NCBI GenBank assembly: GCA_020746105.1
Contig: CM036623.1
Location: 2,480,001-2,544,000, forward strand
DNA length: 64,000 nt
Source of the DNA: Trogon surrucura
Taxonomy: Eukaryota > Chordata > Aves > Trogoniformes > Trogonidae
Direction of reading: 5' to 3'
Below the pieces are notes generated by a model, which saw only the letters and a list, made by a program, of their open reading frames with translations, was not told the origin of the DNA and made no database searches. Shown in pieces: positions 26,937-38,185 of this stretch. Position 1 is the stretch's first letter; each line of letters begins with the position of its first letter. The position numbers were made by a program, and so were the translations under genes.

Positions 26937-28967
26937 CCCTGCAAAGGATGAGGGACGTAAAGCCATAGGAAGCCCGCAGTGCCACAGAGAAAGCATCGAG
27001 AGCGCTTTCGTATGTGAACTGAACCAAAAACCCTGTCTCACGCCCGCTGACGTCATCCACCTACGCCTCACACCCTTCTCCGTTCACTTCGCTGGGGTGA
27101 TCAAGGCTCAGCTGCTGTAGGACACAGGGTTATGGTCTTATCAGCCCAAGTGGTTTTGATTGCTGATCGTGTTGCTTGTGGCGACACAGTCACACACTGA
27201 ATAAGAAAAAAAAAAAATAGTGGAAGAGCAGATAAAGGTGACTTAGTAAGCATGCTGTGCGTCAACTATCTTTTTAGACCAATTTTGATGAGCCCTCTTG
27301 TAAAGATTGTTGGAGGAAATAAATAGCGTGACCCGAAGGGTGAAGTTTTTTTATGAACAATAAACAAGTGACACGATAGGAAACAGCACTGCAGATTACC
27401 CCTCCCTCTTGGAATCAGGAGTAAGAAGGACCCAAGAATATTCATCGTCTCACCCAGCTTGCTGAGAGAAATAAAGTACAGGTATCACTGCTGGAAAAGG
27501 GTCTATCTGATACTGCTGGTTGTCCAGCTTATCTACTCCCTATGGGTATTTAGATTCATATTTTCTGGGTCTAGCAGTTAAAACAAGATTTTATTGCTTT
27601 TTTTTTTTTCCCTTAGGCATCTAATCTGTCCTCTTTCTTTACCACAGTTGGAAACCACATTCTCATGGCTGAAATCCTAACAACGGATCAAGAGTGATTC
27701 ATAAAGCCAGCCAGCCTTGCCTTTCAGCATCCAGGTGAAATGGATGTTAGAGAAAATATTTTACTTGCAGTAGACCTAGAGGTGATCCAACATCCCTGAA
27801 AGGAGACCATCACTGTTTTGCCAAGGAGTCTTCTTTCCAGGGCAGAACTTGACTCTAAAACATTAGTGGTGTGGTGGTTGCTGTTGAGGGACGCTGGATG
27901 ATTGAGTTGATTTAAATAACTTGACGGAGCCATCGCGAACAGTGAAGCAGCACACGGTGAAAGGCTTGCTGTACTTTTCTAAACTGATCAATACTAGGAA
28001 ACCAGGCAAACCGATTGCTGATACAAAAGGGAGATGAAAGGTTGTGACAGATAAGAAGCGACTGCTTCTTTTCCCGCTGCACGTTTGTCTGTTGGGAACA
28101 AGCAGATCATGGAGGTCATGGGGCCAAACTCTATAGCTGAAATTTTTTTAAGGCCGGATGATTTTATGACCACTGTTAAGCACCGTAATTTATGTAAACC
28201 AAGATAATGATAAGTGGAAACAAATCAACTCATGTTTCAAAGCTTGTGTTCCCTGGGGACAGGGATGAGCATCTCTCCTTCAGGAAGGAAAACCAAAGGG
28301 CAGGAGCGAGGCTTCCTCTGACAGCTCGGGGTGGGGGGGCCCTGGGCTGCTTCAGCTTGACGACAGGGCAACCACCCAAGGATCCTGGGTGCCATGGAGC
28401 ACAGTGCTAATATCGGAGCTGGATATTATGCCTGCATATTCATACATGCAATCCAGTGGAGATAAAATCCGAAGAACCAGGTGCCCACTGCCTCTGTGAG
28501 GGGAGCTGGGACACCCCACACCAATGGGGCAGAGCACTGGTTGGCAGCTCAATACTGTGACCCATCGTATTCCTAACGGAACCAATATAGTCTGACACAG
28601 CGCTTTTCTCCCACCCTCATCACAGATTAGCCTGGGGAGACTGAATTAGCACCCAGAAGAACCAGAGGCAGGACAGCATGAGCGAGAGCAGAACGAGGCT
28701 GAAAATGAAAGCCCAGGGTGGGTTTAGGATGTCCTTTATTTTGAGCAGGCATGGGGAGAGAGGAGTGGGAAGGTTTGAGAAAGCAGATCCCCTGGGAACA
28801 AGCTGGGGAAGAGCGCAGCTGGCAGGAGAGCGGAGAGGTGAAACCACACACGCCGTTGTGCAGGAACTTCACCTGGAAGTCAGGCTCCGGTCTCATTAAC
28901 CCAAGGGGGGGTGGGACATGAAGTTAACGGCTACGAACCTTCACAGGAGAAATTCAGGTTAAGTACT
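26937..28967. other. Intergenic DNA, no gene seen
   Basis: The first five bases are the right-hand copy of the LTR target-site duplication. A full CRE lies at 27048-27055, and short A and T runs occur near 27208 and 27600. Open frames are short and show no domain. I recognise no repeat family in the rest. Confidence 0.55.
27048..27055. promoter_or_regulatory. Second full CRE, TGACGTCA
   Basis: An exact TGACGTCA within 'cgctgacgtcatcc' lies about 110 bp to the right of the solo LTR, in host flanking DNA. It is 11 kb 3' of the ZFP36L1 promoter. Together with the site at 14318 it makes two full CREs on the 3' side of the gene. Function is inferred only from the motif. Confidence 0.4.
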
Positions 28968-29195
28968 AGGCTGCATAGAGACAGGATAAAACAGCCTGAG
29001 TGTTGAAACTCCCTGGCGAGGAGATGCCACGGACACGTCGGCGCTGGAGACATTCAAGGCTATTGCTAGACAACTCTCTCTGCCTGAGAGGTGGTTTGGG
29101 GATAGCAAGGTCAGTCCTGTCATAGTTAAGAATGAAGGTCTGGATGACTCAGTAGTAGTCGCTGCCAACCTGGAGGATACAGTGATAACCCCACA
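28968..29195 (+). repeat. Probable degenerate CR1-like 3' end, plus orientation
   Basis: The order of short matches follows a CR1 3' UTR: 'gaaactccctggcgagg', 'ggagacattcaaggct', 'ggtctggatgactcagtag', then 'ctgccaacctgg' and a decayed tail. Divergence is high, so the call rests on order more than identity. It could instead be another old LINE tail. Confidence 0.45.
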
Positions 29196-30177
29196 GGCCA
29201 CCTCTCTCTGGTCCCCCCCCCGTCACCAGACCGCTGGCCTCCCCCAGCTGCCTGCCCTCAAGCAACAAACTGCTCCCTTCTGAAACAAACTTTCAGTTGT
29301 TTTGAAAACATCGCCAGGTCTGTTTCCATCCACATTGAAAGTGTTTTTCTGGTCAAAAAAAAGCGTCAGAAGGAGGAAAAATATCTTGGTCAGCAGATTC
29401 AGTCTATGAATTCAAAGCCACGTTACCTAAACTTAGAGGAAAAGGATTTTCTGCAGCTCCCCTAGCTCTTTTGGCTGGGCACCCTCAAGAGCGGATGAAT
29501 TATGTTTGCTCTCAACTTTTCATTCCCATGATAAAGTTGTAAGTCTAATCATGGGGAAAACTGGGCCATTTGCACAAAGGACAGAAGACCTGAGGCTGAG
29601 AGAAAATAAGCTGGAAGCCTCTTTGCGTATTATCAGCGCCAGCCCTTTTCCAAGTAAAAGTGCACCTTTTATACTCTGATGTTGGCCTTGAACAAAATCT
29701 TTCCTCATTTCTTGTCACTTTGCTAGTGCCCACAAGCCCTTGCAGCATCTCCAAAGCTGTGAAACACAGTACACTATCTCCACAGAGCTGTAATCATGGT
29801 AAATCACGACAGCTCCCACATGAGACTGCTCAAGAACTCTCTTTATAGAAAACAGTGCAAGAGGTTCAAGAAATAACTTCACTGGCGTTTGTTCCATATT
29901 GCTTAATATCTCCTCAGGGGCTGTGGCTACCATCCCAAACAACATTTCTATGGCTTGCGTGGCTACATCCTTTTCCTGTGAATCAACGCTGGCATCTGCT
30001 CATCCAGAATATTCAGGAGAAATATTTGCTGTTGCCTGGAGACTAAGACAGGAGAAAAAGTATCAGGAGTCCCAAACTATTTTTGCAGCTCTTTCTCTGA
30101 TACCGTGCCACCACCAGACAACTCCCTTCGCTTAGCAGTTGTATATCTAACAGGATTTTAAAACCTGTGAAATAGGT
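29196..30177. other. Intergenic DNA, no gene seen
   Basis: The segment between two CR1 tails has a C8 run at 29214-29221 and otherwise unique-looking sequence. I recognise no gene, RNA or repeat. Confidence 0.55.
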
Positions 30178-30368
30178 ACAAACACTGGAACGTGTTGCCC
30201 GGAGAAGTTGTGGAAGCCCCTCCCTGGCAGTGTTCAAGGCCAAGCTGGATGAGGCTTTGAGCAACCTGATCTAGTGGGAGGTGTCCCTGCCCATGGCAGG
30301 GGGGCTAGAACTACACGATCTTTAAGGTCCCTTCCAACCCAACCCGTTCTGTGATTACATGATTCTAT
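30178..30368 (+). repeat. CR1 LINE 3' tail, plus orientation
   Basis: The segment is a short, well-preserved CR1 3' end: 'aacactggaacgtgttgccc', 'gttgtggaagcccctccctgg', 'gtgttcaaggccaagctgg', 'agtgggaggtgtccctgcc', 'ggtcccttccaaccc' and a final 'tgattctatat'. It is heavily 5'-truncated, as most genomic CR1 copies are, and carries no coding sequence. Confidence 0.92.
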
Positions 30369-33300
30369 ATTTGTCAAGTGCCCAAAATACCTGTAAATTC
30401 CTCCCAGGCCCATGCATGATAGGCATCGCATAGAAGAACCGAGTGCACCTAGTATATAGGCCAAGGAGACTCCATCCATCTTTCTGAGCATCGTCATCGC
30501 TTGCACTTTCTGTCCTCTCTGGGAAGGGAGATAAACCCTGCAGAGACAGAACGGCTCCCCTGAGAACCATCCAACAGCTCATCTGCCGACCGGCGGTCTG
30601 GTAGCACCGGCGGAGCGGCAAATACACCTCACCTACGGCTTTGCCTCTGCCCAGCTGGTGTGGTAGGACTTCCAGACGCCCAGAGAAACGCTGAACTGCA
30701 ATGTTTCCACTGACTCCAGTTGTTAAAGCTTTTCACATCGTACCGACAACCGCTCACATATGTGGGGGATGAGGAAACTTCCTTCCACCCAGAGGTGCAC
30801 AAAAACTCTGGAGCGGGCCGTCATGTGCTCCACACAGCCCTACAACCCGCAGGATCCTGCATGGAAAAATTTCACTTCCATGTGTTGACTAAGTTAATGT
30901 GGTGGGGATAGTGGGCGGACATAAAATGAAACTATGAAAAGAGATTAATTTGCAGCTGGAGACCAGGCAGTGAGAACTCCAGTCCTCTGTCTGCTCAGAA
31001 AAAAGGCAGCTTTGAACAAAACCCTGTCAAAAAGAAGAGGTTAAGGTAATAAAAAAAAAAAAAATTAAAAAAAAATCAAAACTGGGGGGAAAAAAAAACC
31101 AAACCAGCAAAAGTTAAGCAAAGCCTCTCTGGAAATTAAGATGTGGAATTCAAAACATTTGCAGTATAATAAACCCAGGCGAGCCCATAAAGCTGCACCA
31201 GCCAAAAAGGAGCTCTGTTCTGCCTACGAGGAAACCCGAAGCGGCGTCACGCCTGGCAGCAGCCGCCCCACGGCCGCCCCGCCGCACGCATGGCTGGACG
31301 GACGGACGGACGGACGGCGGAGCTGCCCCGTGCCCTGCCCTCAGTGAGGTTTAACGCGGCATCTGTTTCCACTCTCGCCCCTTCAGTTTGGAGGGGGAGG
31401 ATATAAATCAGCTGCGGAGCTGCCCACAGAGCTTAGTCACAGCAGGTATTGGTTTAGGGTGTCTTAGAGGAATTTTTTTTTTTCCTTTTGCTGGAAGTAT
31501 TCTAGGGAATAAGTGTCGGCTTTGTGAGAAACAGGCACTGCTTAACAGGCCAGAGTCTCCAAACAAAGGACATTTTACCTCACCAGGCAGAATCATCTTC
31601 TAACATTTTGGGCTGGACCCGGCCTCAAGCACAAGGGCTCTTCCCCGCGGCCCTGCTGAGCCAGTCTCACCGTCGTTCCGGGCGTTCCCAGCCCCTGAGA
31701 GACCCTCTGTGATGGGTGTCACCCCCTCTCCTCCCAGCTGAACTCCCTCCCAACACTACTTTTCCTGTTCTCCTCCTGTCTGTGGCTGGTTCATACCCCT
31801 TAAACTGCTTCTTGTACGGGTTCCTTCCGACTCCTCTTCTGTGTGCCCCAAGTAAGTAAGGAAGACACCATTCTTCACTCTTTAATTTTTTTTCCACCTG
31901 ATTTCACTTCGCTCGCCACACTTTTGCCCATCACCAGAGCACCAAGTCACTCCCCACACCACCTCCCCGCAGCAGAACTGTCTCCCCAGCCCCACTGCTG
32001 GGTACAAGACCCCAGGTCTTGATGTTTGCCTATTGTTATGTAGGGCATGAGGAGCACAAGCCCCTTCCTCCTTCCCCTCCTCCCAGGCAGGTTTTGGGGC
32101 TGTGTTTTTGTGTCAGTGCCAGCCCTGGACGCGTCTGCAGCCTCCTGCCCCCACAACACCTCCAGCACTGAGGGCAGGACCCTCTTTTTTTGCCCACACA
32201 CTGACCGCTGCACCTTCCCCCAAAAGCGTCCTCCTCCCGACTCCAGCACGTGCTAGCTTTCCCCAGCTCAGGCCACACAAATTGCAGCAATTAGCAAGTG
32301 TAAAGGGCATGCTGTGGTTTTCGCCTGTATTACTGCATCTTAATACTCGTTCATATCCTGGGGCATAGTCATCAGATAGCATCCAGCAGGCTACACAGTC
32401 CAGACCTTCTCCTCAACACCGCGGCTCCTGAGCCCCACGGACAGACCTAGCTCACCGCCCTCCAAGCATCCGAACAAGATTAGTCAAGAAGACTGGAGAC
32501 AGCAGGGCTTCTCTCTCACCCTTGCAATCCTCACGCTCTGCAGACATGATCTCTAGCTCTTGCCTTGCTCCCAATCTCTAGCAGTGACCCCATCATCTCC
32601 TCGCTACGCCTACGTACAAGTGATGCAAAACAAAGGCTGGCCAAAACTAGGTGGTAAAGTTCCCAACTGCCTTTAAAAACAACAACAGCAACCAAGCAAT
32701 CTTATTCTACCCTGCAGCCCTCACGAACAGAGAGGTTTGGGAAATGAAGCAGCTTCTGTTCCTACAGCCCCCGCTTGCAGAACTGAAGATGTTTTGGTGC
32801 AAAAGCCACATCTGGCCCATAGCAATGGAGCAAGGAGTAGAGTTGCTGGGATACCTGCCACTGTTGTAGGAATTCAGGAGAGAGGGAGGTACCGGAGTGG
32901 GATCCAAGCCACCAGGTATGTCAGGAGCAAATGAGACAGAGCATGGAGGAGCCCTCGAGTCAGAGGAAGGCGTGTCTCTAAGCCATGATGCCAGGAGAGG
33001 CTATTTACCTACCTGAGCCTTGGCTAGGCTGTAACCAACCACGGTGAACTGCTAAGAGACACAGGCACTAACCCTACAAGAAACAGCAGGGACAACTCAT
33101 CCGTGGTAAATCCAAGGCAGAGTTCCCTCCAGACTAGCTGCTGCCATATATCCAAGGCACAATGAATGCCAGTGCTATCAGATCAGGCAAATCCCCGCAT
33201 TGCTGGAGGCTCTTAGGTGCTTACTTTCTCTTTTACAAACTATTACAGAAAGTAAACTGATGCTGCCCGTTCTGCTCTCCTCTATCCTCCGTGTGCCCTA

Positions 33301-34771
33301 GCTCAAGGTTAGTTTCAAAAAGCAAAACACTGAGTGATAGAGCATTTATCATGAATAAACTCAGAGCAGAAGAATGGTGCTGGTTTCCCAGAACCAGTGC
33401 ACTAGAAGGACAAGGGAAGCACACAACTATCGCGAGCGAAGACCTAATTTTAGCACGGCCTCCCAGTCATACCAACAGCACCACACAACTAATACAGCTA
33501 TTTTCATCAATTATTAACTGGGCAAAGACCGTTTGAAGAGCTGCCTAGAAAGTCCGGAGAGGAAGCGAGCAGTTTCAAGCTCCACGTGCACATCCCTGCG
33601 AGAAGTTTGGGATCCTCTCCAGATCAGACATCCCTCGTTCTTCGGGGGCTGACGGCTCAGCTTCCAGCAGCAGGGAAGGAGGCAGGTCTGAGTGGCTGCC
33701 ACAGCTGAGCGTGGCTCTTCCAAGCAGAAGCCCACCTCTCAGGTGGGCTCCATCACCTTTGTGCCCAGGGCTGAGGCTTTGGTCAGCAGAAGGTATCTGA
33801 AGGCTGTTGAGCAGTACCAGGGCTGTGCCCAAGGATCTTCTCTCAAGGATCAGCACGCAGACCGCCCCGCGCGCTCGTTACGCCAGCATCTGCCGAGCAA
33901 ACTCCCCGTGCAGCTTCTGCACCGCTCACGGGAACCAGCTTCTACCAGCCACATTCCTCTTCCACCATCTTCCCTCCGCCCAGCTCACCTTTACTGCCAG
34001 ACCACACAAGAAAGCGCGTTGCACAAAGCCAACAGCAGGGAAGGTACGTCGGTGCAAGCCTTGAGGTATCCTGCAGCTTTTGTTTGGCAGGAACTTTTCC
34101 AACTTGAATTAAGGAACGTCTCTCCTGAACACTGAGGCATGTCAAGACAGCTGAAGGATCGGTGGTTCGGCAGCAATATTCCACCTCCGATTTGGAAGGG
34201 AGCTGGAACGGTTTCAGAGAGCACGAAGCTTGCTCCAGAGGAGAGCTCAAAGGTGAAAACACAAGACTCCCACCAAGAGTGGCTGCTTGGTGGGTGTGGG
34301 AGAGGAACGTGGACCTCCAGCAAAGTCGTCTGCAGGACGGCAGCACTAATGAGCCAGGCCTGAGATTGGTGCAATCGGAACCACTGCAACCTCACCAGAA
34401 GAACACATCGAGGCGGGGAGAAAAGGAGCTGCAAGGAACAAAAGCCGATCCAAAGTTTTAAAGCTACACCGATCAGAAAGAAGTTTGCAGGAACAGGAGA
34501 GACAGAGCGGCTCAAGATGGGAAGAGGATTCCGTGAGAGATAGGAGGGTTAGAGGCCACCGGGGTAGCTCGCATCAGGCATTCGCTGCCATCGGCCCACG
34601 CAGCCGCACGCTTTTGGGACTGTCCCATCGAAGCAGCCAGGAACGATGGCAGGACGCCCGAGCGCGCCCTGGGCACCTCGAGGGTCAATAGGAAAGGAGG
34701 TACCTGTGTCTGAGCGGTTGTCTAAAACCAGCCCCTCGATTTTCGCAAGTAAAACCAGCTCCACTGTCAGT
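30369..34771. other. Intergenic DNA 3' of ZFP36L1
   Basis: No gene was recognised. The stretch 31240-31330 is GC- and CpG-rich and includes a GGAC microsatellite. A-rich runs lie at 31052-31098. The GC-rich interval 33540-34750 gives several overlapping open frames of up to about 174 codons on both strands, but they have no domain, no splice logic and biased composition. They lie just beyond the predicted poly(A) site of ZFP36L1. I cannot exclude a lncRNA. Confidence 0.5.
31296..31315. repeat. (GGAC)5 microsatellite
   Basis: Five perfect GGAC units lie within a short CpG-rich patch. This is a simple repeat. Confidence 0.95.
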
Positions 34772-34790
34772 TTCTTGAAAAAACTCGGGG

Positions 34791-34796
34791 TTTATT
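34791..34796 (-). terminator. ZFP36L1: Distal poly(A) signal AATAAA of ZFP36L1
   Basis: The minus strand reads AATCAATAAACCCC here, with a canonical AATAAA. Cleavage is expected 10-30 bases further on (about 34760-34781), and the minus-strand sequence beyond has G/T-rich stretches such as GCTGGTTTTACTTG. It is the last canonical signal before the sequence leaves the AU-rich UTR. Confidence 0.65.
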
Positions 34797-35123
34797 GATT
34801 TTAAACTGCAAACAGTCGTTACAAAAGAGATTCTCTTTTAAATAAAAGTCACACAAAGAGGAAGGAGAAAAAAAAAAAAAAAGCAATGTAGTGAACAGTA
34901 ACAGGGGGGGGAAAAAAAAATTACATTCATTATTCTCTTTGTGCCAGTCCCGTTCACCTCGGCAAGGAAAACTCCAAACTTGGAATACAGAAACGCAAAG
35001 ACAAACTGTATTTGGAATGTCTTCAGATAGGCACTTTAAGCCCAAGGCTTTTCTCCTTGAAGAATCTATACAAAAAGAGGAAGAAAAGTCTTCCTTCTGC
35101 GCTGTCTCGCAACAGAGCTCAGG

Positions 35124-35131
35124 TATGTACA
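35124..35131 (-). promoter_or_regulatory. Pumilio response element UGUACAUA in ZFP36L1 3' UTR
   Basis: The minus strand reads TGTACATA, an exact match to the Pumilio consensus UGUANAUA. Pumilio proteins recruit the same CCR4-NOT deadenylase that ZFP36 proteins use, so the site fits an unstable mRNA. A single 8-base match in 1.65 kb could be chance. Confidence 0.4.
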
Positions 35132-35258
35132 TTCTAAAGCCCAGGTAGGCAAGACCCAGGGAGGGGAAAAGGAGAAGAGGAAAGGCAAAGAAGCACATTA
35201 ACTCAATTTGCAGTCCAACACAAAAAAAAAAAAAAAAAAAGGGCAGGGGAAATTCTAA

Positions 35259-35530
35259 AATAAATAATCCAAACACAAGGTTTTGCATTTTTTTAAATTA
35301 ATTTTTCATTTTTTAAAATAAAATAACCAAAAAAAGTGTAAAGTTACAAAAATGTCATTGTAGTATAATATATTAAACTGTGGGGAAAAAAGGAAAAAAA
35401 AGACACTTCACAATCTTAAGATTAATATGGAAGATCATAATTTAAACATAAAAGAATATATTCTATGGATTCATCATCCCGATAAATATGAACAAAATTA
35501 ACAAAAAAGCATAGGTTTCGGCAATAAATA
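35259..35530 (-). promoter_or_regulatory. ZFP36L1: AU-rich element cluster (three UAUUUAU) in ZFP36L1 3' UTR
   Basis: On the mRNA strand, UAUUUAU occurs at 35530-35524, 35488-35482 and 35266-35260. The last lies in the full nonamer UUAUUUAUU (35267-35259). These are the preferred sites of the ZFP36 tandem zinc fingers, each finger taking one UAUU half. The gene's own product should therefore bind here and recruit CCR4-NOT, giving negative feedback, as established for family members in mammals. The motifs are seen directly. Their use in this species is inferred. Confidence 0.7.
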
Positions 35531-35787
35531 CGTTTTGATAAGTTAAATAAGCTTTTTTATATTGTTGTGCAGTGACAAGCAAAATTTGCTCTCCAATTTC
35601 TGAAAAGTTATACAAAATTAAAAACCCAGAAACAAAACAAAACAAAATAATAAAAAGCTTGGCGTGAGTGCTCTAAGATAGGTCTAAAGTACTCTAGAGC
35701 AAAACCATTAAAGCTATGTCTACTGGAACTTTGTTTACACGAACGTGTGTGTGGAATGACTTCTGTCGGCCCCACCCCCTCTATTTC

Positions 35788-35793
35788 TTTATT
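35788..35793 (-). terminator. ZFP36L1: Possible proximal poly(A) signal AATAAA
   Basis: The minus strand reads ACAAATAAAGAAATAG. Use of this signal would end the mRNA about 640 bases after the stop codon and would remove all three UAUUUAU heptamers. This is a candidate for alternative polyadenylation only. Transcript data would decide. Confidence 0.3.
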
Positions 35794-36424
35794 TGTTTTA
35801 AGATGTCACATGAACACACGGGGAACTTTTTTAGCACCAAAATCAAGTCTCTCATAGTCCATCTGTTTGTCGTCGTGGTTGTTTTTTTTTTTTCTTTTCC
35901 GTTTCATCTTGTTTTCTTCCTCCCAGTCGAAGTCCCACTTGTGTTACAATCTTTGTCCGTTCTCAGCTTTTCTTCCCGCAGACCTGAGCGGATCCAGGCA
36001 AGATTTAGTCTTTAAGGGGGGGAAGGGGAGAATGAGGACTGGATGCTAACGCTTGCCCACATGCCTGCAGCCTAGCGGGAACTGGCCAGACGGGGAGGGA
36101 CTGGGAGAGGGCGATGCAGTACGTGGCCAGTGGAGGGAGCTGGATCCGGACATTTCCTGCACGTTTGGAAGTGCACAAGAGCTGCTGGTGCCCTCTGCAG
36201 CTGGAGAGGTAATACAGTCACAGTGAAAGTGTTAAAAGGCACTAATTTTGTAAACGTTATTGCTTTTCATCGTAATTTGGCACTTAAGGTTTAAGCCAAT
36301 GGGTTTACGGCAGGCAGGTGGACACGTTAACATCCAGCTGGAACTACCGGGGACAGGGCTGGGGTGGGGAGTTCAGCTTAACATCATAATAGAGGTGTGA
36401 GGGGGAGCAAGAGGAAACCCCAGA

Positions 36425-38185
36425 TTAGTCGTCGGAGATGGAGAGTCTGCTGAAGATGGGAAGACGTCTTGAGGTGTCCAGGATAGGGGAATCTGAGCCG
36501 CTGTGGCTGCTGCTGGAGCTGCTCAGATAGCCCTCCTGGTCTGAGAGGGAGTCCTGAGGACTGGGCGGCGAGTCAAACATGTTGGGGGACTCGGACATGG
36601 GCCTGAACAAGAAGGCGGTGGGGGAGCTCCCACTGGGCACCTGCACCCCCATGCTGGGGGCGAAGAGATTGACCAGCTCCTGGCTGGAGAAGGTGAAGGG
36701 ATTGCTGGCGCAGTCAGGCAGGGTGGGGGAGCCCAGCAGGTCGTCGGCGCTCAGCATGGGCGGCGGGGTGATGGAAGTCGGGCTGTCCAGCAGCCCGCTG
36801 GCAGCAGCGCTGGGGAAGCTGGGGAAGCCGGCGAAGCTGAAGCTGTGCTGCAGGCGGGGTTTGTCGGCGACGGCGGGCTCCCGGCTGCCCGCCACGGCAC
36901 GGCGCTCCTCCGCGTTGTGGATGAAGTGGCAGCGCGGCCCGTAGGGGCAGAAGCCGATGGTGTGGAAGGTGCGGCAGAGCTCGGTCTTGTACTTGGGGTG
37001 GCGGGTGAGGCTCCGCAGCTCGTGGATGCCGTGCGCGAACTGGCACTTGTCGCCGTACTTGCAGGCGCCGTTCTCCTCGAAGGGGCGGCACAGCTCCGTC
37101 TTGTAGCGGCTGGAGTTGACCTGTCCCCCGGGCTGCTTCTGCTGCAGCAGCCGCTCGCCACCCTCGGAGAAGGAGCGGTCCCGGAAGCGGCTTTCCCGGG
37201 GGCCCAGCATGGGAGCCGGCTCCCCTTTCAGGCTGCTCAGGAGCTGGTTCTGGTGGAACTTGGAGTTGGGCAGGGTGACAGAGTGCCTCCTAGGGAAACC
37301 CCCGCCGGCCGGGGTGCCCACCGCCTTCCTGTCCAGCAGGCACCCGCCGACACCCGAGGGGCTGTAATTCAACATCTTGTTGCTCTGCGGGGGAAAAAAA
37401 GCAAGGGCCGGTCACCTCCACCGCCTCCTCCGGCGCCCCCGCGAAGCCCCGGCAGCCTTCCCCGGCACGGCTCGGCTCCAGGGCACCGAGCAGGACCGGC
37501 TCGGGGAGCGGCGGCGCCCGCCCTGCCCCGACGGGCCCTTCCCCTCCGCGGCAGCGACGTCGGCTTCAGCCCGCGGGGCTCCGAGCAACGAACCGAGCCG
37601 AGCGCCAGACGCGGGAGAGGGAGCCGCAAAAAAAAAAAAAAAAAACCCACAACCCAAAACCCTCCGAGGCCGCAACTCTTGACTGGGGAAGCTCCCCGCC
37701 CCGCCGCCCTCCTCCACCTCCCGGCAGCGAGCGCGAAGGGCAGCGAGCAGCGCCGGCCCCGCCGCTCCCCGCCTCCCGCAGCGCGGCGGCGGCTCCCGCC
37801 CAGCCCCCGCTGCCCCGCCGGCGGGGCCGGGCGAGGGGTTGGCCGAGCCCCACCGGGGGGGAAGGAAGGAAGGAGGGAGGGAAAGAGGGAGCCCGCCCGG
37901 CACGGCGGGCAGGGGAAGGCTCTCCGGGGTGTGTGTACCCCCGAGCGGGGCTCAGCCCGGCGGGAGCGCCCGGCGCCCTCCCCTCCTCCGAGGCGGGAAG
38001 CGAGCGCGGCGGGGCCGCCAAAAGTGGGGAAAAAAAAAAAAAAGAACGAGAAAAAAAGAGAAAAAGAAGAAAAAAAAAGAAGCGCGAAAACGAACCCCCA
38101 AGAAAGAGCCCACCGCGGGCGCCCTTACCTTGCATAAAACTTCGCTCAGGTCGAAGATGGTGGGCGACACCAGGGCTGTGGACAT
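36425..38185 (-). CDS. ZFP36L1: ZFP36L1 (TIS11b/BRF1), tandem CCCH zinc-finger mRNA-decay protein
   Basis: Coding exons are 38185-38129 (19 codons) and 37384-36425 (319 codons plus TAA), giving 338 residues as in human. The protein binds AU-rich elements in cytoplasmic mRNAs and recruits CCR4-NOT deadenylase and decapping factors. Visible parts are an N-terminal Tis11b segment (FDLSEVLCK, residues 11-19) and two C-X8-C-X5-C-X3-H fingers, C118/C127/C133/H137 and C156/C165/C171/H175, each preceded by YKTELCR. Phosphosite contexts are preserved at S54 (RRHSV), S92 (RSFSEGG) and S334 (RLSISDD). The last 14 residues, [14 protein letters not shown], form the conserved CNOT1-binding end. The start codon has A at -3 and matches the family N-terminus, whereas the GC-rich frame open further upstream has no similarity. 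All key residues are intact and no frameshift is seen. ZFP36L2 is excluded by length and by its longer C-terminus. Confidence 0.98.
37385..38128 (-). other. ZFP36L1: ZFP36L1 intron (744 bp)
   Basis: The donor reads TGCAAG|GTAAGGGC at 38129/38128, and the acceptor reads tttttttcccccgcag|AGCAACAAG ending at 37385. The intron is phase 0 and joins ...EVLCK to SNKMLNYS, where human has ...EVLCKGNKMLNYS. A single intron after the first 19 codons is the known ZFP36L1 structure. On the transcribed strand it contains two long U-rich pyrimidine tracts, opposite plus-strand A/G-rich runs at about 37627-37645 and 38031-38090. The proximal stretch is about 75% GC. Confidence 0.95.

Larger units (their letters stand above)
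34772..36424 (-). other. ZFP36L1: ZFP36L1 3' UTR (predicted)
   Basis: The region runs from the TAA stop at 36427-36425 to the predicted cleavage zone just past AATAAA at 34796-34791, about 1.65 kb. That is close to the size I know for the mammalian 3' UTR. It is AU-rich in its distal part and holds three UAUUUAU heptamers (listed separately), further AUUUA pentamers (34839-34843, 35294-35298, 35544-35548 in plus coordinates), a Pumilio-type site and long U runs opposite plus-strand A runs such as 35222-35240. The end is inferred from signals, not from transcripts. Confidence 0.75.

Noticed and set aside
33991..34515. 174-codon minus-strand frame next to the end of ZFP36L1
   Set aside because: It has no domain or splice context, and equally long frames overlap it on the other strand, which points to composition and not coding.
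34767..35288. 173-codon minus-strand frame
   Set aside because: It lies wholly in the predicted ZFP36L1 3' UTR, is Phe/Leu-rich from U tracts, and would be translated only after the true stop.
36845..38137. 430-codon open frame on the plus strand, antisense to ZFP36L1
   Set aside because: It is GC-biased with Ala/Gly/Pro/Arg-rich low-complexity translation, overlaps the true exon, intron and poly-A tract in antisense, and has no domain. It is a shadow of the CpG island.
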